From Pseudorhizobium tarimense (lineage in GTDB: Bacteria > Pseudomonadota > Alphaproteobacteria > Rhizobiales > Rhizobiaceae), in NCBI RefSeq assembly GCF_022968135.1, contig NZ_JALJRA010000003.1:62001-126000 (forward strand): 64,000 nt of DNA, written 5' to 3'. The position numbers were made by a program, and so were the translations under genes. A model generated the notes under the pieces. That model was not told the DNA's origin. It saw nothing but the letters and a program-made list of their open reading frames with translations, and ran no database searches. Below, piece by piece: positions 10,021-22,278 of the stretch (within the stretch, counting starts at the first letter, position 1; each line of letters opens with the position of its first letter).

Positions 10021-10920
10021 ATGCTGATGCAAAACAAGAGCGGATCTCAGGGCCGCAACCAACTCGTCGACCTGCAGAAGGCCGGCATACAGCGCAATGG
10101 CCGCTGGCTTGTTAGGGGCGTCGATCTCTCCATCAACCGCGGCGAAATCCTTACCCTGATCGGCCCGAACGGCGCCGGAAAATCGACGACGGCGAAGCTC
10201 GTCACCGGCGTCCTGCGCCCAAGCGAGGGCACCGTCGCCCGCGCTGGCGACCTGCGCATTGGTTACGTGCCACAGAAGCTTTCGATTGACTGGACCATGC
10301 CGCTGTCCGTCCGCCGGCTCATGCGCCTGACCAACAGCCTAACGGACGCCGATCTCCTTGCCGCTCTTTCGGCGACCGGCATCTCCCATCTGATCAATGC
10401 AGAGGTGCGCCATCTTTCCGGCGGAGAGTTCCAGCGCGCACTGCTGGCCCGCGCGATCGCCCGAAAGCCGGACCTGCTTGTTCTCGACGAGCCGGTCCAG
10501 GGCGTCGATTTTGCCGGCGAGACGGCGCTTTACGACCTCATCCGCCAGATCCGCGACACCACCGGCTGCGGCATCCTGCTGATCTCTCACGACCTGCACA
10601 TGGTGATGGCGGCAACCGACACGGTGATCTGCCTCAACGGCCATGTCTGCTGCCGCGGCACGCCCGACAGCGTCAGCCGCAGCGAAGACTACCAGCGTCT
10701 CTTCGCCGCCAATGCCCGCGGGTTGGCCCTCTACAGCCACCAGCACGACCACACGCACCTGCCGGACGGTCGTGTACTGCATGGCGACGGCTCGATCACT
10801 GACAACTGCCATCCCGAAGACGGTTATCATCACCATCATGACCATGACGGACACGACCGCCATGGCCACGGTCACCACGGCCATGGCACGCGGGACGGGG
10901 AGGCGACGCGTCATGCTTGA
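10021..10920 (+). CDS. znuC: Zinc ABC transporter ATP-binding protein ZnuC with His-rich tail
   Basis: This 299-residue ATPase energises zinc import. It has Walker A in GPNGAGKST, the signature HLSGGEFQRAL, Walker B in LLVLDEPVQG and the H-loop in LLISHDLHM. E. coli ZnuC has about 250 residues. Here the last 60 or so residues form an extension with about 18 histidines, including HHHH and repeated GH pairs, which could bind zinc on the cytoplasmic side. ATG 10021 and a second in-frame ATG at 10027 are both possible starts. The gene overlaps znuB by 8 bases. Confidence 0.95.
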   Translation: MLMQNKSGSQGRNQLVDLQKAGIQRNGRWLVRGVDLSINRGEILTLIGPNGAGKSTTAKLVTGVLRPSEGTVARAGDLRIGYVPQKLSIDWTMPLSVRRLMRLTNSLTDADLLAALSATGISHLINAEVRHLSGGEFQRALLARAIARKPDLLVLDEPVQGVDFAGETALYDLIRQIRDTTGCGILLISHDLHMVMAATDTVICLNGHVCCRGTPDSVSRSEDYQRLFAANARGLALYSHQHDHTHLPDGRVLHGDGSITDNCHPEDGYHHHHDHDGHDRHGHGHHGHGTRDGEATRHA

Positions 10921-11734
10921 CGACTTCTTCGTCCGCGCCCTCATTGCCGGGATCGGCGTCGCGGTGACCACCGGGCCGCTCGGCTGCTTCGTTGTCTGGC
11001 GGCGGATGGCCTATTTCGGCGACACCATGGCCCATTCGGCGCTTCTCGGCGCCGCTCTCTCACTGCTCTTTTCGCTCAACCTGATGGTGAGCGTCTTCGG
11101 GGTCGCTGTTGTCGTGTCGCTCATCCTTCTCGTCCTGCAGCGCCGACAAGCCCTGTCCGCCGATGCGCTTCTTGGCATCCTGTCGCATTCGACGCTTGCG
11201 ATCGGGCTCGTGCTGGTCGCCTTCATGAGCTGGGTCAGGATCGACCTGATGGCCTTCCTGTTCGGCGACATCCTTGCCGTTACCCGTCAGGACATCGCGC
11301 TGATTTGGGGCGGCGGACTGGTCGTGCTTGCCGCGGTCGTCTGGCTCTGGCGCCCTCTGGTCGCCTCCACCATCAGCGAGGACGTCGCGGAGGCCGAAGG
11401 GCTGAAGCCGGAGCGGGCGCGGCTTCTCTTCATGCTGATGATGGCGCTCGTGATCGCGATCGCCATGAAGATCGTCGGCATCCTGCTGATCACCTCGCTG
11501 CTGATCATCCCGGCCGCCACCGCCCGCCGCTTTTCCGCAAGCCCCGAGCGGATGGCGGTGTTTGCCTCGATGATCGGCGCGCTGGCGGTTGCAGGGGGGC
11601 TGTTTGGCTCCCTAAATTATGACACGCCGTCCGGGCCATCGATCGTGGTCGCCGCGCTGCTGCTCTTTATCGTCAGCCTGCTGCCGTTTGGCCGTGCCGG
11701 CGCGGATGCCACCACTGGAGGAATTGGACCATGA
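10913..11734 (+). CDS. znuB: Zinc ABC transporter permease ZnuB
   Basis: This 273-residue inner-membrane permease of the ABC-3 family has about eight hydrophobic helices. Family motifs include GPLGCFVVWRRMAYFGDTMAHSALLG near the start, of which the DTMAHSALLG part is the most conserved, and LLITSLLIIPAATAR later. ATG 10913 sits inside the znuC end, so translation is coupled, and its stop overlaps the zur start (ATGA). It forms the membrane channel of the ZnuABC importer. Confidence 0.95.
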   Translation: MLDDFFVRALIAGIGVAVTTGPLGCFVVWRRMAYFGDTMAHSALLGAALSLLFSLNLMVSVFGVAVVVSLILLVLQRRQALSADALLGILSHSTLAIGLVLVAFMSWVRIDLMAFLFGDILAVTRQDIALIWGGGLVVLAAVVWLWRPLVASTISEDVAEAEGLKPERARLLFMLMMALVIAIAMKIVGILLITSLLIIPAATARRFSASPERMAVFASMIGALAVAGGLFGSLNYDTPSGPSIVVAALLLFIVSLLPFGRAGADATTGGIGP

Positions 11735-12138
11735 CCGCTCCCGCCCTGACCAAGAACCAGTCGCTGGTCTTCGACGTGCTTTCGCGGTCGGACGCTCCTC
11801 TCAGCGCTTACACGATCCTGGACAAGCTGCGCGATCACGGCTTCCGCGCGCCGCTGCAGGTCTACCGGGCGCTGGACAAGCTCCTGGAGCGCGGCATGGT
11901 GCACCGGCTGGAAAGCCTCAATGCATTCGTTGCCTGTGCCCACCAGGAAAAGGAATGCTGCGGCGGCCATGGCCATGGCACTGTTGCCTTCGCTATCTGC
12001 GAGAGCTGCGGACATGTGGTCGAGTTCCACGACCATGCCGTTGACCATCGGCTCGACGACTGGGCCAGAGAGCGCAAGTTCAAGCCGGCCAAGACGACGA
12101 TCGAGATCCGCGGCCTATGTGAGCAGTGCGCCGCCTGA
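11731..12138 (+). CDS. zur: Zinc uptake regulator Zur (Fur family)
   Basis: This 135-residue Fur-family repressor has an N-terminal winged helix (residues about 5-75, with APLQVYRALDKLLERG as recognition region) and a C-terminal dimer/metal domain. Structural-zinc cysteine pairs are visible as CESC near residue 90 and CEQC at the C-terminus, with a His/Cys patch between (CAHQEKECCGGHGHG). Its position as last gene of znuCB-zur, with palindromes in the znuA-znuC gap, supports Zur rather than Fur. With zinc bound it should repress both directions of the locus, including itself. Confidence 0.93.
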   Translation: MTAPALTKNQSLVFDVLSRSDAPLSAYTILDKLRDHGFRAPLQVYRALDKLLERGMVHRLESLNAFVACAHQEKECCGGHGHGTVAFAICESCGHVVEFHDHAVDHRLDDWARERKFKPAKTTIEIRGLCEQCAA

Positions 12139-12162
12139 GGGGCGCCTTCGACTAATCCGGCC

Positions 12163-12690
12163 CTAGAGCTGTCGCAGGTCGCGGGCAAAGAGCTTCCAGC
12201 GCTCCACGTAATGTAGTGCCGACCTGTGCAGGGCGGCAACCGCCGTCTCGTCGAGCGTGCGGAGGACCTTTGCGGGCGAGCCGACGATCAGCGAGTTGTC
12301 AGGGAATTCCTTGCCTTCGGTGACCAGCGCATTGGCGCCGATCAGGCAGTTGTTGCCGATCCGGGCGCCGTTCAGGATCGTCGCTCCCATGCCGACGAGT
12401 GCGTTTTCGCCGACCGTGCAGCCGTGGATGATGGCGTGATGGCCGATGGTGCAGTCCGCTCCGATGGTGACGGGGAAGCCGAGATCATTGTGGATCATGA
12501 CCCCTTCCTGGATGTTGGTGCGCGCGCCGATGACGATTGGCTCGTTGTCGCCACGCAGAACCGCGCCAAACCATATGCCGACGTCTTCGCGGATCTCCAC
12601 ATCGCCCACGACGGTGGCGGTCGGCGCAATCCAGTAGCGGTCGGGGGAAGGGGTCTTCGGCTGTTTCTCTCCCAGAGCATAGAGCGGCAT
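12163..12690 (-). CDS. Gamma carbonic anhydrase family protein
   Basis: This 175-residue trimeric left-handed beta-helix protein has hexapeptide repeats throughout residues 20-130. The His residues expected to hold the active-site metal are present (MIHNDLG, TIGHHAIIHG). Length and ending match the YrdA/CaiE/PaaY group often annotated as gamma carbonic anhydrase. Activity in this group varies, so carbonic anhydrase function is a family inference. It converges on zur with 24 bases between stops and is divergent from dusA. Confidence 0.9.
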   Translation of the reverse strand: MPLYALGEKQPKTPSPDRYWIAPTATVVGDVEIREDVGIWFGAVLRGDNEPIVIGARTNIQEGVMIHNDLGFPVTIGADCTIGHHAIIHGCTVGENALVGMGATILNGARIGNNCLIGANALVTEGKEFPDNSLIVGSPAKVLRTLDETAVAALHRSALHYVERWKLFARDLRQL

Positions 12691-12830
12691 CGTTCCTCCG
12701 ATGTTGTCGTTCTTGTCGGGGGAGATGAGCCCGCCGATGAATCGTGGTCATTCTAGCCTTGATGCCCGTGGCGGAAAACTGGCGAATGAGGCGCTCTTGC
12801 TGTATGAGCGCGGCCATGGAAAGGACCGAG

Positions 12831-13862
12831 ATGTATTCGCAAGCTCTGAAACACCGCCGCAAGATCTTCGCCGTGGCGCCGATGATCGACTGGACCGACC
12901 GGCATTGCCGCTATTTCCACCGGCAGCTGACGGGGGAGGCGCTGCTTTATACCGAGATGGTGGTGGCGGATGCGATCATCCATGGGCCGCGGGAAAGGCT
13001 GCTCAGCTTCTCGGAGGAAGAGCATCCGGTGGCGCTGCAGCTGGGTGGTTCGGATCCGGCAAAGCTTGCCGAGGCGGTGCGGATCGCTGCGGACTTCGGC
13101 TATGACGAGATCAACCTCAATGTCGGCTGTCCGTCGGACCGGGTTCAGTCTGGCACCTTCGGCGCCTGTCTGATGCGCATGCCGGAGCTGGTGGCGGACT
13201 GCGTTACGGCGATGAAGCGGGTGGCGAGCGTGCCGGTGACGGTGAAGTGCCGCATCGGGGTGGACGAGCAGGTGCCGGAAGAGGTGCTGCCAGATTTTGT
13301 GGCCCGCATGACCGGCGCCGGGGCGGAAGCGATCTGGATCCATGCCCGCAAAGCCTGGCTGCAGGGGCTGTCGCCGAAGGAGAACCGCGAGGTCCCGCCG
13401 CTCGATCACCGTCTCGTCCACCGGATGAAGGCGGAGAACCCGGGTGTCTTCCTCGGCATCAATGGCGGGATCGCGGATCTCGACCAGGCCCGCCACCATC
13501 TCGACCATTTGGACGGGGTGATGCTCGGACGGGCTGCCTACCAGAATGCTGGACTTCTGGCCGAGGTGGACGAGAAAATTTTCGGTCTGCCGCAGAAGGA
13601 GCAGGACTGGACAGCGCTCTGCGAGACGATGATGGCCTATAGCGATCGGGTTCTGGTGCAGGGCGGGCGGCTGAACCACGTGACCCGGCACATGGTCGGC
13701 CTGTTCCAGGGATATCCGGGTGCGCGGCGCTACCGGCAGATCCTTTCAACAGAGTCGACCAAGCCCGGCGCAAGCCCGCGGGTGATCGCGAACGCCTTTG
13801 CGGCGGTGGATGTCGCAAGCGCTGCCGACCCGTCCCTTGCGGCGGCCCGCAAGGCCGGCTGA
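12831..13862 (+). CDS. dusA: tRNA-dihydrouridine(20/20a) synthase DusA
   Basis: This FMN-dependent enzyme of about 343 residues reduces uridine 20/20a in tRNA D-loops. It opens with FAVAPMIDWTDRHCRYF, the DusA hallmark, and contains the catalytic cysteine motif NVGCPSDRVQSGTFGACLM and the FMN-binding VKCRIGVDEQ and GINGGI segments. ATG 12831 is preceded by AAGGA at a good distance. An in-frame ATG at 12816 is an alternative. Monocistronic context. Confidence 0.93.
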   Translation: MYSQALKHRRKIFAVAPMIDWTDRHCRYFHRQLTGEALLYTEMVVADAIIHGPRERLLSFSEEEHPVALQLGGSDPAKLAEAVRIAADFGYDEINLNVGCPSDRVQSGTFGACLMRMPELVADCVTAMKRVASVPVTVKCRIGVDEQVPEEVLPDFVARMTGAGAEAIWIHARKAWLQGLSPKENREVPPLDHRLVHRMKAENPGVFLGINGGIADLDQARHHLDHLDGVMLGRAAYQNAGLLAEVDEKIFGLPQKEQDWTALCETMMAYSDRVLVQGGRLNHVTRHMVGLFQGYPGARRYRQILSTESTKPGASPRVIANAFAAVDVASAADPSLAAARKAG

Positions 13863-13970
13863 CGGGAGCAGCTTTTCCTAAATCGTCATCAGGTTTCTTG
13901 TTTGAGCGGAACGAAGTTGAAGGATGCGCATTTTCCCCAAGTCCCAATTACGCTCAACAAGGAGCCTGTC

Positions 13971-14783
13971 ATGACCAAGCGTATGCTTTCCATCCTTCTT
14001 CTCTCCGCAGCCTTCCCGCTGGCTGCGTCTGCCCAGACGAATGACGGTGCCGCAACGACTGCACCGGCAGCTCCGGGCGTCGTCCAGGACGGCACCACCA
14101 CCAATGAAACGATGACCAATGACAACGCCGCCGGCGGCATGACCAATGCCAAGCCGATGGGTCAGACGGCTGATGCCGGCAACATGACCGAAGGTCCGTT
14201 CGTGACCGTGCCGGAAACCGGCGCATGGCGCGTGTCGGACTTCCAGGGCAAGGCCGTTTACGGTTCCGATGGTGAAAGCATCGGCGAAATCAACGACGTT
14301 CTCGTCAGCCAGGACGGTTCGGTCAATGCCGTGATCATCGGCGTGGGCGGCTTCCTCGGCATCGGCGAGAAGGATGTTGCCGTCGACATGGGCGCTCTCG
14401 AGCTTGGCCCGGGTGCAACCCAGCAGGAAGCCGAGCAGGCTGCCATGAAGATGGAGCAGCAGCAGGAAGTTTCGGAAGAAACCACCGCTTCGACCGATGC
14501 TACCGGCACGGCAACGACGTCGGCTGGCGGCGCGACCATCGCTCCGGATGACGGCAACCAGACGGCCATGACCAATGACCCGGCTGCGACCACCAACACC
14601 ACCTCGGGCACCGGCATGCCGGCGACCGGCGATGATGCCGAAGTGGCTGCCAACGATGCCGATACGATCCAGATCGGCGAAGACGGCCTGCCGGAGCGTA
14701 TCGTCCTCAACGTGACCCGCCAGCAGCTGGAAGACGCACCTGCGTTTGAAGGCGTCCGTGGCGAGATGCAGGATCAGCAGTAA
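13971..14783 (+). CDS. Exported PRC-barrel domain protein
   Basis: This 270-residue protein has a signal peptide (residues 1-22, ending AASA) and a Thr/Asn/Ala-rich linker. One PRC-barrel domain (about residues 80-150: VSDFQGKAVYGSDGESIGEINDV is its core) is followed by a second low-complexity linker. A short conserved tail carries GLPERIVLNVTRQQLEDAP. Start ATG 13971 has AAGGAG upstream. PRC-barrel proteins of this exported type are common in Rhizobiaceae, but their role is not established. A second, frameshifted PRC-barrel gene lies at 34,986-35,734. Confidence 0.88.
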   Translation: MTKRMLSILLLSAAFPLAASAQTNDGAATTAPAAPGVVQDGTTTNETMTNDNAAGGMTNAKPMGQTADAGNMTEGPFVTVPETGAWRVSDFQGKAVYGSDGESIGEINDVLVSQDGSVNAVIIGVGGFLGIGEKDVAVDMGALELGPGATQQEAEQAAMKMEQQQEVSEETTASTDATGTATTSAGGATIAPDDGNQTAMTNDPAATTNTTSGTGMPATGDDAEVAANDADTIQIGEDGLPERIVLNVTRQQLEDAPAFEGVRGEMQDQQ

Positions 14784-14812
14784 GCCACAACGATAATATC
14801 CCTCCCTCGACT

Positions 14813-14843
14813 CCACCCCCCGCAGTCCTGCTGCGGGGGGTGG
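14813..14843 (+). terminator. Strong stem-loop after the PRC-barrel gene
   Basis: A perfect 13-bp GC-rich stem (CCACCCCCCGCAG/CTGCGGGGGGTGG) with a five-base loop lies 30 bases after the PRC-barrel stop. The following T tract is weak (GTTCTT), so efficiency as an intrinsic terminator is uncertain. Confidence 0.65.
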
Positions 14844-14986
14844 GGCGTTCTTGGGAATTCCCAAAGCCCCTCAAGATGTGGACTGACCCCCGAAGGTTGA
14901 TGTCAATTTCCGGGGGGGCAGTTAAATGTAGGGGCCTTGCAACCCACAGTAAATCGAGGGGTGGCGGCGGAAAAAACCCTCGAAAT

Positions 14987-15691
14987 TCAGGGGCCGTTGA
15001 CGAGGGCCAGGATCAGCTGGTGGACGGCGCCGCCTTCCGTCAGTTCCACCTGGTCGAACTGCCGCGACTGGCTCACCCGCTCGTCGGAAAACTGCTTCAG
15101 CCGCGCCTGCAGGGTCGCGCGCACCTTCCGGCACTCCGGGTCGTTTTCTTCCCGTAGGCCGAGGCTGAAGGCCTCGATGCCCTTGACCATCTCGATGATG
15201 TGCTGGCCGTGCACCCGCTCGTGCTTTTCCACCCCCGAGATGAAGCGTGCCCAGCTCTCCTTGACCCCCGGCGGCAGGTCTTTCGGCGCCTGCGGCAGGG
15301 TGTAGGTGATGACGAGCTTCGGCCGCGCCACCGCGAGCAGACAGGTGCCGTCCGGCTGCGGGCGGTAGTCGCGGGTCCAGGTAAGCTTGAAATTCGTCAC
15401 GGCCACCGCCTGGCCGACGCCGGCGGCCGGGCGGCGTTCGCCGATCGAGCGGTAGAGATCGATGCCGGTTGTGCCGCGGACCGCATAGGCTTTCACCTGC
15501 TCCATCGGCGCCCAGGGCTGCGGCTCCGGTACGCCGGGCGGCAGCGGCGCGGGCGGGAAGGCGGTGGCAGGCTGCTGCTGCTGGCCCGGGGCCTCGCGCG
15601 CCCGTTGGGCGACGGCCTGGGTAACGGAGAGGAGGGCGGCGGCCAGGAGGAGGGATAACCGGCAGCGGGCGCGGAGGCGAGGGTTCGGCAT
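14987..15691 (-). CDS. DUF922 domain exported Zn-dependent protease-like protein
   Basis: This 234-residue protein has a signal peptide (residues 1-28), a Pro/Gln-rich spacer and a DUF922 domain covering most of the rest. The metallopeptidase motif HERVH (HExxH type) is visible in GVEKHERVHGQHI. DUF922 proteins are annotated as predicted secreted Zn-dependent proteases, although direct evidence for activity is thin. ATG 15691 was taken as start because it precedes the signal peptide directly. No gene is visible in the 270 bases between its start and the uvrB end. Confidence 0.85.
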   Translation of the reverse strand: MPNPRLRARCRLSLLLAAALLSVTQAVAQRAREAPGQQQQPATAFPPAPLPPGVPEPQPWAPMEQVKAYAVRGTTGIDLYRSIGERRPAAGVGQAVAVTNFKLTWTRDYRPQPDGTCLLAVARPKLVITYTLPQAPKDLPPGVKESWARFISGVEKHERVHGQHIIEMVKGIEAFSLGLREENDPECRKVRATLQARLKQFSDERVSQSRQFDQVELTEGGAVHQLILALVNGP

Positions 15692-15973
15692 GGTGCGCAC
15701 ATTAGACGAGCGCGGTGCCGGGGAAAAGGGGAGGGCGAACGCCCAGGCTAGTCCTCCGCCAGCCGCTTTCCCGCGCCCGTCGCGCCGTATCCCATTCCTC
15801 CCTCTGAGTCACTCGCCATAGGTTGGAGACTTAATCCAACGTGGCCTGGATACGTAGCAAGTCGAAGATTAGATTTACATCAATCTGCGACACTTTTAGC
15901 CCCGCCTGCAAACTCATCTAGCATACAACTCGCGAACCCTTGCTGCAACTTAAACAAGATCACGGCTGGGCCC

Positions 15974-19000
<3,027 letters not shown>

Positions 19001-19093
19001 CGGCGGAATATGGCGAGTCGGCGGGCGAAAGTGAAGGGGGCGCGGCGGAAAATGAGTACAAAAGGGAAACGTGAAAGAGGCGGTGCGGCCGGC

Positions 19094-19492
19094 TCAGGAA
19101 GCCTCCGTCAGCTGCGCCTCGATCGCGGCCTTGTCGATGACGGACCAGACGCGGGCGATGCGGGTGTCCTCGAACTGGTAGAAGACGTTTTCGCTGAAGG
19201 ACACGCGGCGGCCGTTGACCGCGAGGCCGAAGAGGATGCCGCCGGGCGTGCAATCGAACCGGAGGCGGCTGGCGACGGTGGGCGGGTCGGCGACCAGCAG
19301 TTCGACATGGAAATGAAGGTCGGGGATGGCTGCCACGTCGCGCTCCAGGATGCGGCGGTAGCCGGAAAGGCCGATCCGCTCGCCATTGTATTCGACCGCC
19401 GCGCCGACGAAGCGGCCGAGGGTTTCCCAGTCGCGGGCGTTCAGGCAGGCGATATAGCCGCGGTAGAGATCGGCGAGTTCCTCCTTCGTCAT
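19094..19492 (-). CDS. SnoaL-like (NTF2 fold) ester cyclase family protein
   Basis: This 132-residue single-domain protein of the SnoaL/NTF2-like fold begins MTKEELADLYRGYIACLNARDW and contains the family segment IPDLHFHVELLVAD. Such proteins range from polyketide cyclases to uncharacterised small-molecule binders, so no reaction can be assigned. ATG 19492 lies four bases after the stop of the GFA gene (19497-19889), so the two probably share a transcript. Confidence 0.8.
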   Translation of the reverse strand: MTKEELADLYRGYIACLNARDWETLGRFVGAAVEYNGERIGLSGYRRILERDVAAIPDLHFHVELLVADPPTVASRLRFDCTPGGILFGLAVNGRRVSFSENVFYQFEDTRIARVWSVIDKAAIEAQLTEAS

Positions 19493-19496
19493 CGGC

Positions 19497-19889
19497 TCAA
19501 TCCTCCGTGCGGCCGGTGCCTTCCCGATCGCGCTCGTAATGGTGTGCGAGGGGGAAGGGCGGCAGCCAGGTTTCGCGGCGGATCGTCCAGAGCTCGTAGC
19601 TGGGGGTGAAGTGGTCGGGGGCGTCGAGCGCGCCAAGCGCCACCTCGATCTCGTCGGCGCTGACGGCGAAGACGGAGGAGCCGCAGCGGGGGCAGAAATG
19701 CCGGCCGCGGTATTCCGAGCTTTCGCCCTCGATCGTCACGGCTTCGGCGGGGAAGATCGCCGAGACGTTGAAGAGTGCGCCGTGATGCTTGCGGCAGTCG
19801 AGGCAGTGGCAGAGGCCGGTGCGATAGGGCCTGCCACGGGCGGTAAGGCGGAGCTGGCCGCAAAGGCAGCCGCCGGTGACGTCGTCCAT
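19497..19889 (-). CDS. GFA family protein (CENP-V/GFA domain)
   Basis: This 130-residue protein has the zinc-binding cysteine pattern of the GFA fold: GGCLCGQL, CHCLDCRK and FCPRCGSSVF. The founding member speeds the addition of glutathione to formaldehyde, but most bacterial relatives have unknown substrates. ATG 19889 has AAGGAG upstream. It probably forms a two-gene operon with the SnoaL-like gene. Confidence 0.88.
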   Translation of the reverse strand: MDDVTGGCLCGQLRLTARGRPYRTGLCHCLDCRKHHGALFNVSAIFPAEAVTIEGESSEYRGRHFCPRCGSSVFAVSADEIEVALGALDAPDHFTPSYELWTIRRETWLPPFPLAHHYERDREGTGRTED

Positions 19890-19950
19890 GATGCGCTCCT
19901 TCTTTTCGTGACGGGAGGCTAGGGCGAAGGTCCGGCGGCGGCAAGGTTTC

Positions 19951-21159
19951 TCAGGCAGGAGCGCCGGCCGGCTGCGGCGTCTTGCCCGGCAGCGGCGGGA
20001 AGGCCAGCGCGATGGAGACCGCGCCGAGGCCCACCAGCGCGGAGCCGATAAACAGCCACTGGTAGCTGGCGAAGGCGTCGAAGGCCCAGCCGCCGGCGAG
20101 CGGGCCGAAGGCCATGCCGACGGAGGACAGCATGGTGGCGGCGCCGAAGACGGTGCCCACGACATGCGGGCCGAAATACTCCCGCGCCAGCACCGCATAG
20201 AGCGGCATGACGCCGCCATAGGTGCCACCAAAAATCACCGCCAGCGTGTAGAAGCTCGTCAGACTGTCGGCGGCGAGATAGGCGGAGATCACCGCCGCCT
20301 GAACGAGGAGGCCCGCGACCAGCACCGGCTTGACGCCGATGCGGTCGGCGAGCACGCCGAAGAGCACGCGGCCGCCGAGCCCCGCCAGGCCCTCGACGCT
20401 GTAGATGCTGACGGCGGTCATGGGCGCGATGCCGCAGAGCATGGCATAGCTCACCATGTGGAAGATCGGCCCGGAATGGGCGGCACAGCAGGCGAAGAAG
20501 GTGAAGCCGAGCACGAGGAACTGCGGCGCCAGCAGCAGGCGCGACAGCGGCTGGCGGCGCGCCTCGACCGCGCTTGCCTGATCGTCCGCCGAGAGCGCCG
20601 GCGGGCGGCGGATCAGGAGGGCCGTCGGCAGCAGGATCACCCAGGCGCCGACGCCGATCATCAGCATGGCGGTGCGCCAGTCGTAAGCCGAGATGAGGGT
20701 GCGGGCGAGCGGCGAGACGGTCATCGGCGCCATGCCCATGCCGGCGGAGACGAGCGAGATGGCCAGCCCGCGCCGGGTATCGAACCAGGTCATCACGGCG
20801 GCGATCATCGGCGCGAAGAAGGCGCTGGCGGCAAGCCCCACCAGCGTGCCATAGGCGAGCTGGAAGGCAAGAAGGCTTTCGGCGCGGCTGGCCAGCACCA
20901 GCGCCAGGCCAAGCAAGACCGAACCGATCAGGACCACGATCCGGGCGCCAAACCGGTCGGTGAGCGAGCCCCAGAGGAAGCCGCCGACGCCCATGACCAG
21001 GAAGTTCAGCGTCATGGCAGTGGAAATGCCGGCGCGCGACCAGCCGGTGTCGCTCGCCACCGGCTCCAGGAAGATCGCCAGCGAAAACATGGTGCCCGCC
21101 GCCACGCAGCCCATCAACCCGCCTGCGGCAACGATCACCCAACGATATGCACGTGCCAT
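19951..21159 (-). CDS. MFS transporter (OFA/monocarboxylate-like)
   Basis: This 402-residue inner-membrane transporter has 12 predicted helices in two six-helix halves. The loop 2-3 MFS motif appears as GSLTDRFGARIV, and a related motif (FGVLADRIGVKPV) begins the second half. The N-terminus (WVIVAAGGLMGCVAAGTMFSLAIFLEP) resembles oxalate/formate and monocarboxylate antiporters. The ligand is unknown. ATG 21159 was preferred over upstream in-frame alternatives because the first helix starts directly after it and GGAGAGGG precedes it. Confidence 0.87.
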   Translation of the reverse strand: MARAYRWVIVAAGGLMGCVAAGTMFSLAIFLEPVASDTGWSRAGISTAMTLNFLVMGVGGFLWGSLTDRFGARIVVLIGSVLLGLALVLASRAESLLAFQLAYGTLVGLAASAFFAPMIAAVMTWFDTRRGLAISLVSAGMGMAPMTVSPLARTLISAYDWRTAMLMIGVGAWVILLPTALLIRRPPALSADDQASAVEARRQPLSRLLLAPQFLVLGFTFFACCAAHSGPIFHMVSYAMLCGIAPMTAVSIYSVEGLAGLGGRVLFGVLADRIGVKPVLVAGLLVQAAVISAYLAADSLTSFYTLAVIFGGTYGGVMPLYAVLAREYFGPHVVGTVFGAATMLSSVGMAFGPLAGGWAFDAFASYQWLFIGSALVGLGAVSIALAFPPLPGKTPQPAGAPA

Positions 21160-22278
21160 GACCCTCTCCCGAACACGGCCGGCGGTGGCGCCGGCGAGGT
21201 TAGTTGAGGCAAGGACGGATGGGGAGAGGGGATTCCGACAGGGGGGTAATATTGGGTTCGGCAGGATCGGGCCAGTCAATAACCGGCGCGTCGACCGAAG
21301 CGGATGCGGAGCATGGACGACATTATGTGTGCAAACCGGATGGCATGTTAGGGGCCGCGAATGGAATGGCTGGTGTTGTAACAGGAGAAGCCGCCATTGT
21401 CGGCCGACGCCTGGAACGACGCCCCTCTAGGAATCGAAGCAAGTGTGCTCCTAGTTCTCGCGTCTAGATTGGCGTTGCACCACTTAAAAGGCAGCGGAGA
21501 CGCCCTCTGCAGGATCGCTGCTTCCGAGCGCTACCCACAGCAGGCTCCATTCCGGGTTACTTGTCCTATGCCTGTACACCCCTTGCCCCTCATGCTCCAT
21601 TATACGTGTTTGCGTAATGATCCCTCCGCGCTGCGCGAGCGAGGCAGATCGGAATTGTGGAGCAAGGTTTGTAATTCCTCCAATGTTGAAATCCCATCCA
21701 TCGCGGGTCTGTCAGATACGGAGATTTTCCAAGCGTACAGTTTCAAATGGATCTCCTGACAAAGTCACATGGCTTCCAGACGTTTCAGCCGGCCAATTGA
21801 GAGAAGACCCTGGACACGGGATGATCGCCTCTTCGATCAGCAGCTTCATCTGGTCATCTGACCCTTAATAACCTGAGGGCACTCGAACAGGGGCGAGCGA
21901 AGCGAGTTCCAGCTGAAGAGGGGCTGCGGCCTTCGAATGGAGCAAGGGTCAGCCACCGTACAGAGGAGAGCGGCGAGAACAGGGGCAGGTCTATACGCAG
22001 CTGAATGTTGGCGGGCGGCGTTATAGCTGCTTCCACGCTCTTCCGGCCAGCCTTTCGTCAACAGGCTCAGGCGCTGCGCCTTTCTGATGCGTCGGTTAGC
22101 TCGGCAGACTGTAAGGGACGCGTTCGTCGCAGCGGCGAGGGAGGCTGGCCTTCTTCAGTGACGGATGGAGCACTCGCTCCCGTTAGGACGCTCGCATAGC
22201 TTGCCGGAAGACGTCCGGGAACTTTGGGTGGAAGAGGCTTGTTGAAACCGAACTCGTGGCAATGAAGGAAGCTTTGAG
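21160..22278. other. About 1.1 kb without a convincing gene
   Basis: Several open frames of 60-120 codons cross this stretch on both strands, but none shows a recognisable domain, a good ribosome site or rhizobial codon bias. A short minus-strand frame of about 45 codons near 21,715-21,850 begins MKLLIEEAIIPCPG and reads like protein, but it is too short to judge. Base composition appears less GC-rich than the flanks. The stretch marks the left side of the SPW/DUF389/patatin block and may be degraded or recently acquired DNA. Confidence 0.5.

Noticed and set aside
10760..10910. Possible tandem repeat at the znuC 3' end
   Set aside because: The repetitive DNA reflects His/Gly/Asp codons of the ZnuC tail, not an independent repeat element.
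14841..14986. Hidden small gene between the PRC-barrel terminator and the DUF922 gene
   Set aside because: Open frames here are very short, G-rich and lack start signals.
20164..21207. 347-codon plus-strand frame opposite the MFS transporter
   Set aside because: It is His/Gly/Arg-rich antisense of a membrane protein, with no hydrophobic or enzyme motifs of its own.
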